From assembly GCF_900106055.1 (NCBI RefSeq), contig NZ_LT629792.1:1798001-1862000 (forward strand): DNA of 64,000 bases, written 5' to 3'. This DNA is from Schaalia radingae. GTDB taxonomy: Bacteria > Actinomycetota > Actinomycetes > Actinomycetales > Actinomycetaceae. The position numbers and the translations under genes were made by a program. Below the pieces are notes generated by a model. That model was not told where the DNA came from. It did no database searches and worked only from the letters and a program-made list of their open reading frames with translations. Below, piece after piece: positions 1 through 10,361 of this stretch; within the stretch, counting starts at the first letter, position 1; every line of letters begins with the position of its first letter.

Positions 1-230
1 TCATTGACGCTGATACAGACCGTCGCCGGGTAACCGAAGTAGTTCAGGAAATTCGAGGTCGCTCCCGCCTGGGAAATCACTTCGGCACTGATGCGGTCCA
101 GTTCCGTCAATGTGACGCCTGGTTGAGCCGCGCGGCGCAGTGCTGCGTGGATATCCGCCACGATCAAACCTGCGCGACGCATCTGCAGAATCTGATCCCT
201 GGTTTTCAGCTCAATACGCGCGTGACCCAT
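1..230 (-). CDS. map: Type I methionine aminopeptidase, N-terminal part (cut by window edge)
   Basis: Removes the initiator methionine from nascent proteins in the cytosol. Only the first 76 codons are inside the window; the C-terminal catalytic metal ligands lie beyond base 1. The visible part has the family pattern: an MRRAG helix near residue 17, PGVT followed by ELDR near residues 38-46, and an NYFGYPATVCISVN strand at the edge. The ATG at 230 is preceded by GAGGACG as a close ribosome site and lies 5 bp after the adk stop, so it is probably cotranscribed with secY and adk. The secY-adk-map order is the usual end of the spc operon. Confidence 0.93.
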   Translation of the reverse strand, partial: MGHARIELKTRDQILQMRRAGLIVADIHAALRRAAQPGVTLTELDRISAEVISQAGATSNFLNYFGYPATVCISVN

Positions 231-235
231 CGTCC

Positions 236-1066
236 TCAGCGACCTTCTGAGACCGAAGCATCCGCATTTGCCGAGGCAGCAGCGCCGCCCTGGTCAGACG
301 AGCTGGAGCTGGCAGGCTCCGAAGCCTCAGCTGGGTCATCTTCGGGGAATTCTTCCGCCCCGCAGCACTCTCCTTCACCGTTTTGGTGGGCTTCGAACCA
401 CGGATCACGAGGATCGTCGAGGGTGGCCTGGCCGCCCGTCACCTCATCCGCGCCGGCACCGTCCGCTGAGTCAGCACCGCTCCCGGAGCCGGCACCGTTC
501 AGTGAATCGAGAATGGCAAAAATGCGTTCGCTGACTTCTTCGACCGACCCGTTCGCATCGACTGCTTCGAGCAGATCCTGATCGACATAGTACGTGGCGA
601 CCGGCTCAGTTTGCGTATGGTAAACCGCCAGGCGATGACGGATAACCGGCTCAGTGTCGTCTGAGCGGTGCTGTTCGGTTGCGCGCTTGAGCATGCGGTG
701 CACAACCTGATCTTCATCCGCCTGAAGCTCGATCACCACGTCAAGTTCGGTTCCCAGGTCAGCGAGCGTGTCACGCAAAGCATGTGCCTGCTCAACAGTG
801 CGCGGATAGCCATCGAGCAGGAAGCCCTCAGCGGCATCAGGCGCCTTCAGGCGAGCATGCACCATCGGGTTGATGACCGAGTCGGGAACAAGTTCGCCGC
901 GATCCATGTAGGACTGTGCGAGGATGCCGAGTTCCGTCTGTTCGGCAATGTTGGCGCGGAAAATTTCCCCTGTTGAAATGGCCGGGATGCCGAGTTTGCA
1001 TGCAATTATGCTTGCTTGAGTTCCTTTGCCCGCTCCAGGAGGACCGAGCAGGATAATAGCTGTCAT
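236..1066 (-). CDS. adk: Adenylate kinase with an unusual C-terminal extension
   Basis: Interconverts ATP + AMP and 2 ADP in the cytosol. The P-loop GPPGAGKGTQ is at residues 8-17, the AMP-binding DGYPRTVEQ near 85-93, and a short LID region (HRSDDTEPVIRHRL) near 133-146, so this is the short-LID form. The kinase fold should end near residue 190-200. The 276-residue protein continues with about 75 low-complexity residues rich in Gly, Asp, Glu, Ser and Ala, with a Cys-Cys pair; this tail is not part of the normal family. The ATG overlaps the secY stop by 4 bp (ATGA), which implies translational coupling. Confidence 0.95.
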   Translation of the reverse strand: MTAIILLGPPGAGKGTQASIIACKLGIPAISTGEIFRANIAEQTELGILAQSYMDRGELVPDSVINPMVHARLKAPDAAEGFLLDGYPRTVEQAHALRDTLADLGTELDVVIELQADEDQVVHRMLKRATEQHRSDDTEPVIRHRLAVYHTQTEPVATYYVDQDLLEAVDANGSVEEVSERIFAILDSLNGAGSGSGADSADGAGADEVTGGQATLDDPRDPWFEAHQNGEGECCGAEEFPEDDPAEASEPASSSSSDQGGAAASANADASVSEGR

Positions 1067-2355
1067 CGAAGGAATCCCTCGTAATGATGCTGTTCGAGCT
1101 GAGTGTTGATTTCTTTCACGGTCTGCAGGCCGACGCCGACCATAATCAGCAGCGTGGTACCACCGAACGGCATCTGTCCATTCTGCAGACCGAGTGGGAT
1201 CATCATCAGCGACGGTACAAGGGCGACAATCATCAGGTAGAACGCACCCGCCGTGGTAATGCGGTTCATGACGTAACGCAGGAATTCAGCGGTCGGGCGT
1301 CCAGCACGGTACCCCACGATGAAACCGCCGTAGCGTTTCATGTTGTCGGCAACCTCGTCCGGGTTGAAGGTGATGGAAGTGTAGAAGAATGCGAAGCCGA
1401 GGATCATCAGGGCGTACAGCACGAGGTAGAGCCATGACTGGTGGTTGAAGTTTGAACGCACCCACTGCACCCACGTCGATTCTGGTGAGCCAAAGTTCGC
1501 CATCATCACCGGCATAGCCAGGATCGATGACGCGAAGATGACGGGGATAACGCCCGACATATTGATCTTCAGCGGGATGTATGTCGAGGAACCGCCGTAC
1601 ATGCGGCGGCCGATCATGCGCTTGGCGTACTGAACGGGGATTCGGCGCTGTGATTGCTCGATGTAGACAATGGCAAGTGCGACTACGAGGATCATGCCGA
1701 CAATTGCGGCAACTTTGCCCCAGCCGCCACCTTGTCCGATCGAGAACAACTGAGCAGGCATACGAGCGGTGATCGACGTGAAGATCAGCAGTGACATGCC
1801 ATTGCCGATGCCACGCTCAGTGATCAATTCACCCAGCCACATGATGACGGCGGTACCCGCGGTCATAACAACGATCATCACGAGGTACATGGGGATGGAC
1901 CGGTCAGCTATGATGTCGTGCTGGCAGCCGGGGAACATGTTGCCCGAGCGCGCCATGTACACCATGGTGGTCGACTGCAGTACGCCGAGGAAGATTGTGC
2001 CGTACCGCGTGTATTGCGTGAGCTTGGCCTGACCCGTCTGACCTTCCTTGTGCAGGTCATCGAATCGAGGAATGACAACTCGCAGAAGCTGGACGATGAT
2101 CGACGCCGTAATGTACGGCATGATGCCGAGCGCGAAGATCGACAGCTGGAGCAACGCGCCGCCTGAGAACAGGTCGACGAGCCCGAGCAGGGATCCTTCT
2201 TCCTGAGTTGCCAGGCACTTCTGCACGTTGACAGTGTTGACGCCTGGGGTCGGGATAAATGCTCCGAGGCGGAATACCGCCATGATCATCAAGGAGAACA
2301 GCAACTTCCGACGCAGGTCAGGAGTGCGGAACGCCTGTGTGAAGGCACTTAACAC
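1063..2355 (-). CDS. secY: Preprotein translocase channel subunit SecY
   Basis: Forms the membrane pore of the Sec translocon together with SecE (encoded at 40991-41329). The 430 residues give the expected ten hydrophobic segments, the N-terminal start MLSAFTQAFRTPDLRRKL, the FIPTPGVN segment near residue 33-40, and the cytosolic loop with QSQRRIPVQYAKR. Length is normal. It lies 234 bp after rplO with a strong hairpin in the gap, so it may have its own promoter. It is coupled to adk by an ATGA overlap. Confidence 0.97.
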   Translation of the reverse strand: MLSAFTQAFRTPDLRRKLLFSLMIMAVFRLGAFIPTPGVNTVNVQKCLATQEEGSLLGLVDLFSGGALLQLSIFALGIMPYITASIIVQLLRVVIPRFDDLHKEGQTGQAKLTQYTRYGTIFLGVLQSTTMVYMARSGNMFPGCQHDIIADRSIPMYLVMIVVMTAGTAVIMWLGELITERGIGNGMSLLIFTSITARMPAQLFSIGQGGGWGKVAAIVGMILVVALAIVYIEQSQRRIPVQYAKRMIGRRMYGGSSTYIPLKINMSGVIPVIFASSILAMPVMMANFGSPESTWVQWVRSNFNHQSWLYLVLYALMILGFAFFYTSITFNPDEVADNMKRYGGFIVGYRAGRPTAEFLRYVMNRITTAGAFYLMIVALVPSLMMIPLGLQNGQMPFGGTTLLIMVGVGLQTVKEINTQLEQHHYEGFLR

Positions 2356-2546
2356 GGCTTCCTCTTCCTAGGTTGATGGTGTGACAGCTTGACGCAATCA
2401 CAACTTTACTCACCGTGCCTAGCCTACCCGAGTTAGCACGTCTCACGTCAATTGGATTGGCTACACCGCGGTTTTTCGTTAGTTCATTGCCGAGGGCGAC
2501 CCGATGACGCGCCATCTGCGCCCATGTGATCGACCTGCGACACTAT

Positions 2547-2575
2547 GGGGGTGGTTTGGCTAACAAACCACCCCC
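2547..2575 (-). terminator. GC-rich hairpin between rplO and secY
   Basis: An 11-bp perfect stem (GGGGGTGGTTT with AAACCACCCCC) encloses a 7-base loop, just after the rplO stop. No strong T tract follows on either side, which is common for terminators of high-GC actinobacteria. It may end or attenuate ribosomal protein transcription before secY. The rest of the 234-bp gap holds a one-mismatch copy (2486-2496) of the ATTGACGAGGG motif. Confidence 0.65.
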
Positions 2576-2589
2576 ACCGTGTTTCAGAC

Positions 2590-3075
2590 TTATCGCACCG
2601 TGACGGTGCCACCAGCCTGCGTGATCTTGTCCTGAGCCGATTGTGAGCATGCATCCACATCCAGGGTGAATGCGCTGGTCACTTCTCCGCCTCCGAGGAC
2701 CTTGACCGGGTGTCCGTCACGAACAGCTCCCTTTTGAGCCAGGTCTTCCGATGAAACGGAGCCGCCCTCGGGGAACAGTTCCTGCAGCTTGCCGACGTTA
2801 ACCACCTGGTATTCCACGCGGAACGGATTCTTGAATCCGCGCAGCTGAGGAAGACGCACGTGAATCGGCTTGGCGCCGCCCTCGAAGCCAGCTGGGACGG
2901 AACGGCGGGCCTTGGTGCCCTTCGTGCCGCGGCCGGCGGTTTTACCCTTGGAGCCTTCACCACGACCCACACGGATCTTGGCCTTATTGGCTCCCCTGGC
3001 GGGACGCAGGTCGTGCAGCTTGAGGATGCCTGCGGGGGCTTCCTCAGTCGTCTTGTTCGACGTTGATTTCGCCAT
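2590..3075 (-). CDS. rplO: 50S ribosomal protein L15
   Basis: Large-subunit assembly protein. The N-terminal half carries the glycine/basic extension typical of L15 ([18 protein letters not shown] near residues 37-54), followed by [18 protein letters not shown] and a C-terminal globular domain ending VTVR. The 161 residues include about ten extra N-terminal residues, as in other actinobacteria. It follows rpmD by 2 bp. Confidence 0.97.
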   Translation of the reverse strand: MAKSTSNKTTEEAPAGILKLHDLRPARGANKAKIRVGRGEGSKGKTAGRGTKGTKARRSVPAGFEGGAKPIHVRLPQLRGFKNPFRVEYQVVNVGKLQELFPEGGSVSSEDLAQKGAVRDGHPVKVLGGGEVTSAFTLDVDACSQSAQDKITQAGGTVTVR

Positions 3076-3077
3076 GA

Positions 3078-3260
3078 TCAGTCAGCCTCCTCCACTGTAA
3101 TCAGGTGTCGCACTGTGTTGATCATTCCGCGAACTGACTCGGAATCCTCACGCACAACGCTTTGGCGGATCTTGCGCAGCCCAAGGGTACGCATGGTCTC
3201 TTTCATGTTCTGCTTGGCGCCGATCGTTGATCGAACCTGCGTGATCTTGAGTTTTGCCAT
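3078..3260 (-). CDS. rpmD: 50S ribosomal protein L30
   Basis: A small L30 of 60 residues with the standard pattern: a [10 protein letters not shown] strand, then [10 protein letters not shown], and a final [13 protein letters not shown]. It overlaps the rpsE stop by one base and sits between S5 and L15, as in most spc operons. Confidence 0.97.
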   Translation of the reverse strand: MAKLKITQVRSTIGAKQNMKETMRTLGLRKIRQSVVREDSESVRGMINTVRHLITVEEAD

Positions 3261-3961
3261 TATTCACTCACCCCTGCGGAGGCTTTGGCGGCTTCCTTCT
3301 GCTCGGCCTGAGCTTTCTTTTCCGCTTCGCCTTCTGCCTGTGCGCGCAACATGCCGGACGGAGCAACACGCTCCACCGGAAGTCCGCGACGTGCGGCCAC
3401 TGCTTCAGGTGTTTCCAGCTGCTTCAGAGCTGCCACCGTTGCTCGGACGATGTTAAGTGCATTGTCGGATCCGAGCGACTTGGTCAGCACGTCCTGTACG
3501 CCAGCTGCCTCGAGGACGGCGCGCACAGGGCCGCCGGCAATAACGCCGGTACCTGGTGTTGCGGGACGCAGCAGCACGATTCCGGCTGCATCTTCGCCCT
3601 GGACCAGGTGAGTGATCGTGCGGCGGATCATGGGCACGTGGAAGAAGGACTTCTTAGCTTCTTCAACGCCCTTGGAAATAGCCTGGGGAACTTCCTTGGC
3701 CTTTCCGTAGCCGACGCCGACGGTGCCTTCGCCATCGCCCACCACTACCAGAGCGGTGAAGCTGAAGCGACGTCCACCCTTGACCACCTTGGATACGCGG
3801 TTGATCGTGACGACACGCTCGATGTATTGGTTCTTGTCTTCGTTGCGACGGTTGTCGCGACGGTCAGTGTTACGCCCCTGGCGGCGATCGCGACGCTCGC
3901 TGTCACGTTCGTTGCGCCCGGAGGATTCCTGACCGTTTCTGCTTCGCTGCGCTGCAGCCAT
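3260..3961 (-). CDS. rpsE: 30S ribosomal protein S5
   Basis: Decoding-fidelity protein of the small subunit. The S5 RNA-binding domain begins near residue 45 ([21 protein letters not shown]), followed by the [10 protein letters not shown] and [12 protein letters not shown] segments. The 233 residues are longer than the roughly 170 of E. coli. Residues 1-44 are an Arg/Asn/Asp-rich tail, and the C terminus has an extra Glu/Ala/Lys-rich stretch after residue 205; both are usual in actinobacterial S5. Confidence 0.97.
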   Translation of the reverse strand: MAAAQRSRNGQESSGRNERDSERRDRRQGRNTDRRDNRRNEDKNQYIERVVTINRVSKVVKGGRRFSFTALVVVGDGEGTVGVGYGKAKEVPQAISKGVEEAKKSFFHVPMIRRTITHLVQGEDAAGIVLLRPATPGTGVIAGGPVRAVLEAAGVQDVLTKSLGSDNALNIVRATVAALKQLETPEAVAARRGLPVERVAPSGMLRAQAEGEAEKKAQAEQKEAAKASAGVSE

Positions 3962-3990
3962 CAGTTGATCTCTCTTTCCCTCAGTCGCTT

Positions 3991-4362
3991 TCAGAGGTTC
4001 AATCCGCCCTCACGGGCGGCCTCTGCGACAGCCGCGACGCGGCCGTGATACTTGTATCCTGCGCGGTCGAAGACCACTGCGGAGATGCCAGCAGCTTTGG
4101 CGCGCTCTGCGATCAGTTCGCCTACACGGTGAGCCTTGTCCACCTTCGAGCCTTCTGCCGAAGCAAATTCGTCTTCCATCGTGGAAGCGGACACGAGGGT
4201 GTTGCCAACCGTATCGTCGATGACCTGTGCGACCATGTGGCGGTTCGAACGGGTCACGACCAAGCGCGGGCACTCGGCTGTGCCGCTGATCTTCTTGCGA
4301 AGACGCTGATGGCGACGCTTACGCGCAACAACTTTGCCTTTGCCTTTGACGGAGTAGCCCAT
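3991..4362 (-). CDS. rplR: 50S ribosomal protein L18
   Basis: Binds 5S rRNA in the central protuberance. The basic N terminus ([16 protein letters not shown]) and the C-terminal [24 protein letters not shown] motif are diagnostic. I chose the ATG at 4362, which overlaps the rplF stop as TGATG; a GTG one codon upstream is possible. Length is 123 residues. Confidence 0.96.
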   Translation of the reverse strand: MGYSVKGKGKVVARKRRHQRLRKKISGTAECPRLVVTRSNRHMVAQVIDDTVGNTLVSASTMEDEFASAEGSKVDKAHRVGELIAERAKAAGISAVVFDRAGYKYHGRVAAVAEAAREGGLNL

Positions 4363-4898
4363 CACTTACCAGCCTTTCCGACCTTGCGGCGGATCGTTTC
4401 ACCCACGTAGTGAATACCCTTGCCCTTGTACGGTTCAGGCTTCTTGATCTTACGAATCCGCGCTGCAGTTTCACCGACGAGTTGCTTATCGATGCCTGAG
4501 ACCGTGAACTTCGTTTGTGAGTCAACCGTGAAGTCAATGCCTTCAGGGGCCTTGAACGGAACGGTGTGGGAGAATCCCAGCGAGAATTCCAAGTCCTTGC
4601 CCTTGGCGACTACGCGGTAACCGGTGCCGGTGATCTCGAGCTGTTTGCTGAAGCCCTGGGTCACGCCCACAACCATGTTGTTGATCAGTGAACGGCTCAG
4701 TCCGTGCAGTGAACGGGCTTCGCGGCCGTCATCCGCACGCTCGACGATGATCTGGCCGTCCTCGACGCGTGCTGAGATCAGATGAGGAAGCTCATGGCTC
4801 AGTTCGCCCTTGGGGCCTTTCACCGTGACTGTGGCGCTCTTGATGTCGACGTCAACTCCCGACGGGATTGCGATTGGGCTCTTACCGATTCGTGACAT
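4362..4898 (-). CDS. rplF: 50S ribosomal protein L6
   Basis: Large-subunit protein near the factor-binding site. It starts [15 protein letters not shown], shows the two L6 repeats, and ends with the signature [22 protein letters not shown]. The length of 178 residues is normal. It is coupled to rplR and follows rpsH by 15 bp. Confidence 0.97.
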   Translation of the reverse strand: MSRIGKSPIAIPSGVDVDIKSATVTVKGPKGELSHELPHLISARVEDGQIIVERADDGREARSLHGLSRSLINNMVVGVTQGFSKQLEITGTGYRVVAKGKDLEFSLGFSHTVPFKAPEGIDFTVDSQTKFTVSGIDKQLVGETAARIRKIKKPEPYKGKGIHYVGETIRRKVGKAGK

Positions 4899-4913
4899 TG
4901 TCGGTTCCCCCTC

Positions 4914-5312
4914 TCACCAGACGTAGGCGAGGACTTCCCCACCTACACCCTTGTCGGATGCCTGACGGTCGGTCAGCAGACCGGAAGATGTGGACAGAAT
5001 AGCCACACCCAGTCCGCCGCGGACCTTCGGCAAGTTCGTCGACTTCGCATAAACGCGCAGGCCTGGCTTGGACACGCGTTGCAGACCTTCAATTGCACGC
5101 TCACGCTTGGAGCCGTACTTGAGATTGAGGATCAGTGTTTTGCCAACGCGAGCATCCTCGACGGAGGTCGAGGCAATGTAGCCCTCTTCCACCAGGATGT
5201 TCGCAATGGCGGCCTTCAGCTTGGAGTACGGCATGGAGACCGACTCGTGCTGAGCCGAGTTTGCGTTACGCAGACGCGTCAGCATGTCTGCGATGGGATC
5301 AGTCATTGTCAT
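4914..5312 (-). CDS. rpsH: 30S ribosomal protein S8
   Basis: Binds the central domain of 16S rRNA. It has [13 protein letters not shown] at the N terminus and the C-terminal signature [19 protein letters not shown]. In E. coli S8 is the autogenous regulator of the spc operon; whether that holds here is not visible. An ATG two codons downstream is an alternative start. Confidence 0.97.
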   Translation of the reverse strand: MTMTDPIADMLTRLRNANSAQHESVSMPYSKLKAAIANILVEEGYIASTSVEDARVGKTLILNLKYGSKRERAIEGLQRVSKPGLRVYAKSTNLPKVRGGLGVAILSTSSGLLTDRQASDKGVGGEVLAYVW

Positions 5313-5376
5313 GGGGACTAATTCCCCTTCCTCGTCGCGGTTTCCACCGGGGTCCCCGGGACCTACGACGTAGTGC

Positions 5377-5562
5377 TTACCAGCTGCTCTTTGTCACGCC
5401 TGGGAGTTCGCCACGAAGGGCGAGCTCACGCAGGCAGACTCGACACAGTCCGAACTTGCGGTAGACCGAGCGCGGGCGTCCGCACCGGCTGCACCGGGTG
5501 TAGCCACGGACACCGAACTTCGGGGCGCGCGCGGCTTTGATCTTGAGAGACGTCTTAGCCAT
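5377..5562 (-). CDS. rpsN: 30S ribosomal protein S14, zinc-binding type Z
   Basis: A 61-residue S14 with two CxxC pairs (CSRCGRP near residue 23 and CRVC near residue 40) that should bind zinc. It sits at the normal spc position between L5 and S8. This is the Zn-containing form; under zinc limitation many actinobacteria switch to a Zn-free paralogue elsewhere, which is not in this window. Confidence 0.97.
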   Translation of the reverse strand: MAKTSLKIKAARAPKFGVRGYTRCSRCGRPRSVYRKFGLCRVCLRELALRGELPGVTKSSW

Positions 5563-5564
5563 GG

Positions 5565-6110
5565 TCAGTCCTCCTTAAAGGGGAAGCCGAGGTGACGTAG
5601 CAGTGCACGGCCCTCCTCATCGGTGCGGGCTGAGGTCACGATTGTGATGTCCATGCCGCGCACGCGGTCGATGCTGTCCTGATCGATCTCGTGGAACATG
5701 GACTGTTCCGACAGACCGAAGGTGTAATTGCCGTTGCCGTCAAATTGCTTCGATGACAGTCCGCGGAAGTCGCGGATACGGGGCAGAGCGGTCGACAGAA
5801 GACGGTCAAGGAACTCCCACATGCGATCGCCACGCAAGGTGACGTGTGCGCCGATGGGCTGGCCTTCACGCAGTTTGAACTGTGCGATGGACTTCTTGGC
5901 CTTGGTCGTCACAGGCTTCTGGCCGGTGATTGCCGTCAAGTCGCGCAGTGCTCCTTCAAGTGCCTTCGAGTCACGAGCGGCTTCACCAACGCCCATGTTG
6001 ACGACGATCTTGGTGAGACCGCCCACCTCCATGACGTTGCTGTGCTTGAACTCGTCACGCAGCGCTTGACGAATCTCTGAGTTGTACTTTTCTTTCAGAC
6101 GCGGGGCCAT
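5565..6110 (-). CDS. rplE: 50S ribosomal protein L5
   Basis: 5S rRNA-binding protein that contacts P-site tRNA. Seen features are [41 protein letters not shown] and a C-terminal [20 protein letters not shown]. The 181 residues are typical. It lies 2 bp from both neighbours' coding sequences. Confidence 0.97.
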   Translation of the reverse strand: MAPRLKEKYNSEIRQALRDEFKHSNVMEVGGLTKIVVNMGVGEAARDSKALEGALRDLTAITGQKPVTTKAKKSIAQFKLREGQPIGAHVTLRGDRMWEFLDRLLSTALPRIRDFRGLSSKQFDGNGNYTFGLSEQSMFHEIDQDSIDRVRGMDITIVTSARTDEEGRALLRHLGFPFKED

Positions 6111-6112
6111 GA

Positions 6113-6547
6113 TCAGATCTCCTTGCCCTGCTCGATACCTGCTGCCACGCGACCACGGGTCACGCGAACACGCACGGTGCGGGTACGACCGTCACGCTCA
6201 ACCTGGTCTTCCCTGAAGCCCACGCGAACGCGCTGCTTTGTGTCGGGATCAACCAGAGCGACCTTGGACAGTGAAATCGGTGCTTCCACTGTTTCAATGC
6301 CGCCACTTGAGTTCTGGGACTGTCCCTGGCGCACATGACGTGTCTTCAGGTTGACACCCTCGACCAGGACCTTCTGTTCCTTCGGGAACACCTTGATGAC
6401 GCGACCCTGGCGGCCCTTGTCACCTGGCTTGAGGGGTTCAAGGCCCTCAGCTTCGCGGCGCTCGTTGCGCTTGGCGAGCTTGGCCTCGTCTGACGTGCGT
6501 CCACGGACAACCTCGACGAGGTCGCCTTTACGAATCTTCGCTGCCAT
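6113..6547 (-). CDS. rplX: 50S ribosomal protein L24 with an internal insertion
   Basis: Assembly initiator of the large subunit. The KOW motif is intact ([19 protein letters not shown], about residues 42-60). Between the first strand ([12 protein letters not shown]) and the KOW motif lie roughly 25 extra charged residues ([20 protein letters not shown]), and there is a basic C-terminal extension, giving 144 residues against about 105 usually. The start overlaps the rplN stop. Confidence 0.95.
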   Translation of the reverse strand: MAAKIRKGDLVEVVRGRTSDEAKLAKRNERREAEGLEPLKPGDKGRQGRVIKVFPKEQKVLVEGVNLKTRHVRQGQSQNSSGGIETVEAPISLSKVALVDPDTKQRVRVGFREDQVERDGRTRTVRVRVTRGRVAAGIEQGKEI

Positions 6548-6915
6548 CAGAGCACCTCCGGGGCAAGTGAAATGATGCGCATGAACTTCCTGTCGCGCAG
6601 CTCCCTGCCGACAGGTCCGAAAATACGCGTCCCGCGTGGCTCCCCATTGCTGTTGAGAATCACTGCGGCATTTTCATCGAATCGAATGTAGGAACCGTCG
6701 GAACGACGCGTTTCCTTACGCGTACGTACGACGACCGCCTTAACGACTTCGCCCTTCTTGACGTTGCCGCCTGGGATAGCGTCTTTGACGGTGGCGACAA
6801 TCGTGTCGCCAATTCCGGCGTAGCGTCGACCCGAACCGCCGAGAACACGGATGGTCAGGATCTCCTTTGCACCTGTGTTATCAGCGACTTTCAGTCGCGA
6901 CTCCTGCTGGATCAT
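6547..6915 (-). CDS. rplN: 50S ribosomal protein L14
   Basis: Subunit-interface protein. It begins [18 protein letters not shown] and contains the signature [15 protein letters not shown] and a terminal [10 protein letters not shown]. Its 122 residues are the standard length. Confidence 0.98.
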   Translation of the reverse strand: MIQQESRLKVADNTGAKEILTIRVLGGSGRRYAGIGDTIVATVKDAIPGGNVKKGEVVKAVVVRTRKETRRSDGSYIRFDENAAVILNSNGEPRGTRIFGPVGRELRDRKFMRIISLAPEVL

Positions 6916-7007
6916 TGTGTGTGACTCCTGTCGTCGTGCCGGTTCTCATCGCAGCGCGGTTGCGCCACTAGAGCCTGACCGAACGGATGATGGTCTATGA
7001 GGACGAA

Positions 7008-7286
7008 TTACTTCGCCTTTTCGATGATCTCCGCGACGCGCCAGCGCTTGGTGGCTGACAGCGGGCGGGTCTCCATGATGCGAACGAGGTCACCGACGTG
7101 GCACTCGTTGTTCTCGTCGTGGGCCTTAACCTTTTTCCTCTTACGCATGACTTTGCCGTAAAGTGCGTGCTTCATGCGGTCTTCGAGCTCAACGACGACG
7201 GTTTTATCCATCTTGTCGCTGGTCACGTAGCCACGACGAACCTTACGGAAATTACGTGCGACAGCCTCATTAGTGGTCTCGGACAT
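7008..7286 (-). CDS. rpsQ: 30S ribosomal protein S17
   Basis: Small-subunit assembly protein with the OB-fold signature [20 protein letters not shown] and [15 protein letters not shown]. The ATG at 7286 is preferred over the GTG at 7295 because AAGGAG lies 8 bases upstream of the ATG. It follows rpmC by 5 bp. Confidence 0.96.
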   Translation of the reverse strand: MSETTNEAVARNFRKVRRGYVTSDKMDKTVVVELEDRMKHALYGKVMRKRKKVKAHDENNECHVGDLVRIMETRPLSATKRWRVAEIIEKAK

Positions 7287-7291
7287 GCGAC

Positions 7292-7525
7292 TCACTCCTT
7301 CGTAGTGGGGGCTGTGCGGAAGCCGAGCTCCCGCTCACGGCTAATGGTGTAGATCCGGGCAATGTTGCGACGAACTACCTTCATGCGTCCATGGTCCTCG
7401 AGAGAACCGACGGCTTGGGAAAAGCGCAGGTTGAACAGTTCAGCCTTAGCTTTCTCGAGCTCCTTGGACAGCTGTGCTGCGTCCATTGCATCCAGGTCGG
7501 CGGTCGTCAGACCTTTGTCGGCCAT
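7292..7525 (-). CDS. rpmC: 50S ribosomal protein L29
   Basis: A small helical protein at the exit tunnel. The core [36 protein letters not shown] is the L29 fold. The protein is 77 residues and starts inside the rplP stop. Confidence 0.96.
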   Translation of the reverse strand: MADKGLTTADLDAMDAAQLSKELEKAKAELFNLRFSQAVGSLEDHGRMKVVRRNIARIYTISRERELGFRTAPTTKE

Positions 7526-7944
7526 CAGAGTTCACCACCCTCTCGGACCACAAATCGGGTCTTCATTGGAAGTTTGTGCTGGGCACGGCTCAGAGCTTCG
7601 CGAGCGAGCTCCTCGGAAACGCCGCCCAGTTCGAACATAATGCGGCCCGGCTTGACGGGGGCGACCCACCATTCAGGAGCGCCTTTACCGGAACCCATAC
7701 GGGTTTCTGCGGGCTTCTTGGTCAGCGGGCGGTCAGGGAAGATGTTGATCCACACCTTGCCGCCACGCTTCACGTGACGGGTCACTGCAATACGAGCTGC
7801 CTCGATTTGACGGTTCGTGACATAGGCGCCTTCAAGAGCCTGGATGCCGTAGTCGCCGAAGGCCAGCTCGGTGCCGCCTTTAGCCACACCAGTGCGGTGT
7901 GGACGATGCTGCTTGCGGAACTTGGTCCGACGGGGAATGAGCAT
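7525..7944 (-). CDS. rplP: 50S ribosomal protein L16
   Basis: Helps organise the A-site tRNA elbow. It starts [19 protein letters not shown] and carries the signatures [20 protein letters not shown] and [16 protein letters not shown]. The length of 139 residues is typical. Confidence 0.98.
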   Translation of the reverse strand: MLIPRRTKFRKQHRPHRTGVAKGGTELAFGDYGIQALEGAYVTNRQIEAARIAVTRHVKRGGKVWINIFPDRPLTKKPAETRMGSGKGAPEWWVAPVKPGRIMFELGGVSEELAREALSRAQHKLPMKTRFVVREGGEL

Positions 7945-7949
7945 AAGAC

Positions 7950-8798
7950 TCAGGCCTCCGTTCCTTGATCGGCAGCCGGCTGTTCGGCCTGGGGCTCAGT
8001 CTGAGCCTTTTCTGGCTGCGTGTTTTCGCTTGCGCGTTCCTGGTTGCGCTGACGTCCACCGCGTCCCTGGCCTCCACGGCCGCCGCGACGGGGTCCGCGA
8101 CGATCACCGCGGCGTCCGCCGCGGTTCTGCTGCTCAGCCTGCTGGCGAGCAAATTCGCGCTCGGTCATGTCGCCCTTGTAGATCCACACCTTGACGCCAA
8201 TGCGACCAAAGGTGGTACGAGCTTCAAAAAAGCCGTAGTCGATGTTCGCGCGCAGGGTGTGCAACGGCACACGGCCTTCACGGTAGAACTCGGAGCGAGA
8301 CATTTCGGCTCCACCCAGACGGCCGGACACCTGGACACGAATGCCCTTGGCGCCTGCACGCTGTGCGGACTGGATGCCCTTACGCATGGCGCGACGGAAC
8401 GAGACACGTGCTGCGAGTTGCTCGGCGATGCCCTGAGCAACCAGCTGTGCGTCCAGATCGGGGTTGCGAACCTCGAGGATGTTGAGCTGGACCTGCTTGC
8501 CAGTCAGCTTCTCGAGAGATTGACGCAGGCGATCTGCCTCGACGCCACGACGTCCGATCACAATGCCGGGACGCGCGGTATGCAGGTCGACGCGCACGCG
8601 GTCGCGGGTGCGCTCGATGTCAACTTTCGAAATGCCGGCGCGCTCAAGGCTTTCAGACAAAGCGCGACGAATAGCAACGTCTTCGGCTACGTAATCTGCG
8701 TAGCTCTGGCCTTTGGTGGTTGAGTCGGAGAACCAGCGGGACCGGTGATCGGTGGTGATTCCCAGACGGAACCCGGTTGGGTTAACCTTCTGCCCCAT
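7950..8798 (-). CDS. rpsC: 30S ribosomal protein S3
   Basis: mRNA-entry protein with RNA helicase-associated KH domain. KH residues [19 protein letters not shown] are near 80-98, and the C-terminal S3 domain ([21 protein letters not shown]) near 160-180. Residues after 225 form a low-complexity [15 protein letters not shown] tail followed by a Glu/Gln/Ala stretch, as seen in other actinobacterial S3 proteins. It starts inside the rplV stop codon. Confidence 0.97.
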   Translation of the reverse strand: MGQKVNPTGFRLGITTDHRSRWFSDSTTKGQSYADYVAEDVAIRRALSESLERAGISKVDIERTRDRVRVDLHTARPGIVIGRRGVEADRLRQSLEKLTGKQVQLNILEVRNPDLDAQLVAQGIAEQLAARVSFRRAMRKGIQSAQRAGAKGIRVQVSGRLGGAEMSRSEFYREGRVPLHTLRANIDYGFFEARTTFGRIGVKVWIYKGDMTEREFARQQAEQQNRGGRRGDRRGPRRGGRGGQGRGGRQRNQERASENTQPEKAQTEPQAEQPAADQGTEA

Positions 8799-9169
8799 TA
8801 CTGGTCTCCCTTCTGCTTATCGTCCTTGGTGCCCACCACAATGGTGATGTGGCTGGTGCGCTTGAGGATCCGTCCGGCGCGTCCTTGTGCGCGGGGGCGG
8901 AAACGCTTCATAGTCGGGCCTTCGTCCACAAAGGCTTCGAGGACCAGCAGGTCGGCTTCGTCAAAAGCCTCCCCTGCCAGCTCAGCCTTGAATTTGGAGT
9001 TGGCGACAGCGCTGTGAAGCACCTTCTGGACATCGGTTGCGACGGCCTGCGGAGCGAACCGCAGAATGTCGGCTGCCTCCAGGACACGCTTGTTGCGAAC
9101 TTCGTTCACCACGCGGCGTGCCTTCTGGGGCGTGACGCGAACGTAACGCGCCTGCGCCTTGGCTTCCAT
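8798..9169 (-). CDS. rplV: 50S ribosomal protein L22
   Basis: Lines the exit tunnel. The start at 9169 ([20 protein letters not shown]) fits the family and has an AGGA ribosome site; longer in-frame extension upstream is not needed. The C-terminal beta hairpin [21 protein letters not shown] is intact. 123 residues. Confidence 0.95.
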   Translation of the reverse strand: MEAKAQARYVRVTPQKARRVVNEVRNKRVLEAADILRFAPQAVATDVQKVLHSAVANSKFKAELAGEAFDEADLLVLEAFVDEGPTMKRFRPRAQGRAGRILKRTSHITIVVGTKDDKQKGDQ

Positions 9170-9200
9170 GAAATCCTGCCTTTTCTTCCCTAGGGCCGGC

Positions 9201-9482
9201 TCAGCGCCGACGTCCTTTGCGATCGTCCTTGTCATGGCCTCGGAAGGTACGAGTGGGAGCGAATTCTCCCAGCTTGTGACCCACCATCGCCTCGGTGACG
9301 AACACCGGGACGTGCTTGCGGCCGTCATGCACCGCAAATGTGAGGCCCAGGAAGTCTGGGGTGATCACTGAGCGGCGTGACCATGTCTTGATGACGGCTT
9401 TTGAATTGGTTTCGTTGGCCTTGTCGACTTTCTTGAGCAGGTGGTCGTCGACGAAGGGGCCCTTCTTCAAACTACGCGGCAT
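9201..9482 (-). CDS. rpsS: 30S ribosomal protein S19
   Basis: Head protein at the A-site finger. It begins [19 protein letters not shown] and includes the family signature [17 protein letters not shown]. 93 residues, normal. Confidence 0.98.
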   Translation of the reverse strand: MPRSLKKGPFVDDHLLKKVDKANETNSKAVIKTWSRRSVITPDFLGLTFAVHDGRKHVPVFVTEAMVGHKLGEFAPTRTFRGHDKDDRKGRRR

Positions 9483-9497
9483 ATTTTCAGCTCCTTA

Positions 9498-10334
9498 TCA
9501 GCGCTTCTTGCCGGTCCGGCGACGGCGCACGATAAGCTTGTCGCTGGCCTTGTTCGGACGACGGGTACGGCCCTCGGGCTTGCCCCACGGTGACACCGGA
9601 TGGCGACCACCAGAGGTACGGCCCTCACCACCACCATGCGGGTGGTCGACCGGGTTCATCACAACACCGCGAACGTGGGGGCGCTTGCCCTTCCAACGCA
9701 TACGGCCTGCTTTACCCCAATTGATGTTGGAGTGATCGGAGTTGCCGACCTCGCCAACAGTTGCACGGCATGCAGCGTCAACGTTGCGGATTTCACCGGA
9801 AGGCATACGCAGTTGCGCGAAGCGGCCTTCTTTGGCAACGAGCTGCACAGACGCTCCAGCGGAACGCGCGATTTGCGCGCCGCCACCGGGCTGCAGCTCA
9901 ACTGCGTGCACGACGGTACCGAGAGGGATGTTACGCAGCGGCAGGCAGTTACCTGGCTTGATATCAGCCTGTGGGCCTGCTTCCACGCGGTCACCCTGAT
10001 ACAGGTTGGCTGGTGCCAGGATGTAACGCTTGGCTCCGTCCTCGTAGTGCAGCAGTGCGATGCGCGAGGTGCGGTTCGGATCGTATTCGATGTGAGCCAC
10101 AACGGCGGGGATGCCGTCCTTGTCATGGCGACGGAAGTCGATCACGCGGTAGGCGCGCTTGTGGCCACCACCGCGGTGACGCGAGGTCACGCGGCCGTGC
10201 GCGTTACGACCACCGGTCTTGCTCAGCGGACGCAGCAGCGACTTTTCTGGCGTAGAACGCGTGATTTCAGCAAAGTCCGACACACTTGAGCCGCGACGGC
10301 CCGGCGTTGTGGGCTTGTATTTGCGGATTCCCAT
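9498..10334 (-). CDS. rplB: 50S ribosomal protein L2
   Basis: Peptidyl-transferase centre protein. It starts [17 protein letters not shown] and carries the signature [15 protein letters not shown] with the histidine needed for activity. 278 residues, normal length. Expected S10-operon position between L23 and S19. Confidence 0.98.
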   Translation of the reverse strand: MGIRKYKPTTPGRRGSSVSDFAEITRSTPEKSLLRPLSKTGGRNAHGRVTSRHRGGGHKRAYRVIDFRRHDKDGIPAVVAHIEYDPNRTSRIALLHYEDGAKRYILAPANLYQGDRVEAGPQADIKPGNCLPLRNIPLGTVVHAVELQPGGGAQIARSAGASVQLVAKEGRFAQLRMPSGEIRNVDAACRATVGEVGNSDHSNINWGKAGRMRWKGKRPHVRGVVMNPVDHPHGGGEGRTSGGRHPVSPWGKPEGRTRRPNKASDKLIVRRRRTGKKR

Positions 10335-10361
10335 AATGTTCCTCTACCTCTCCGGCTGCCT

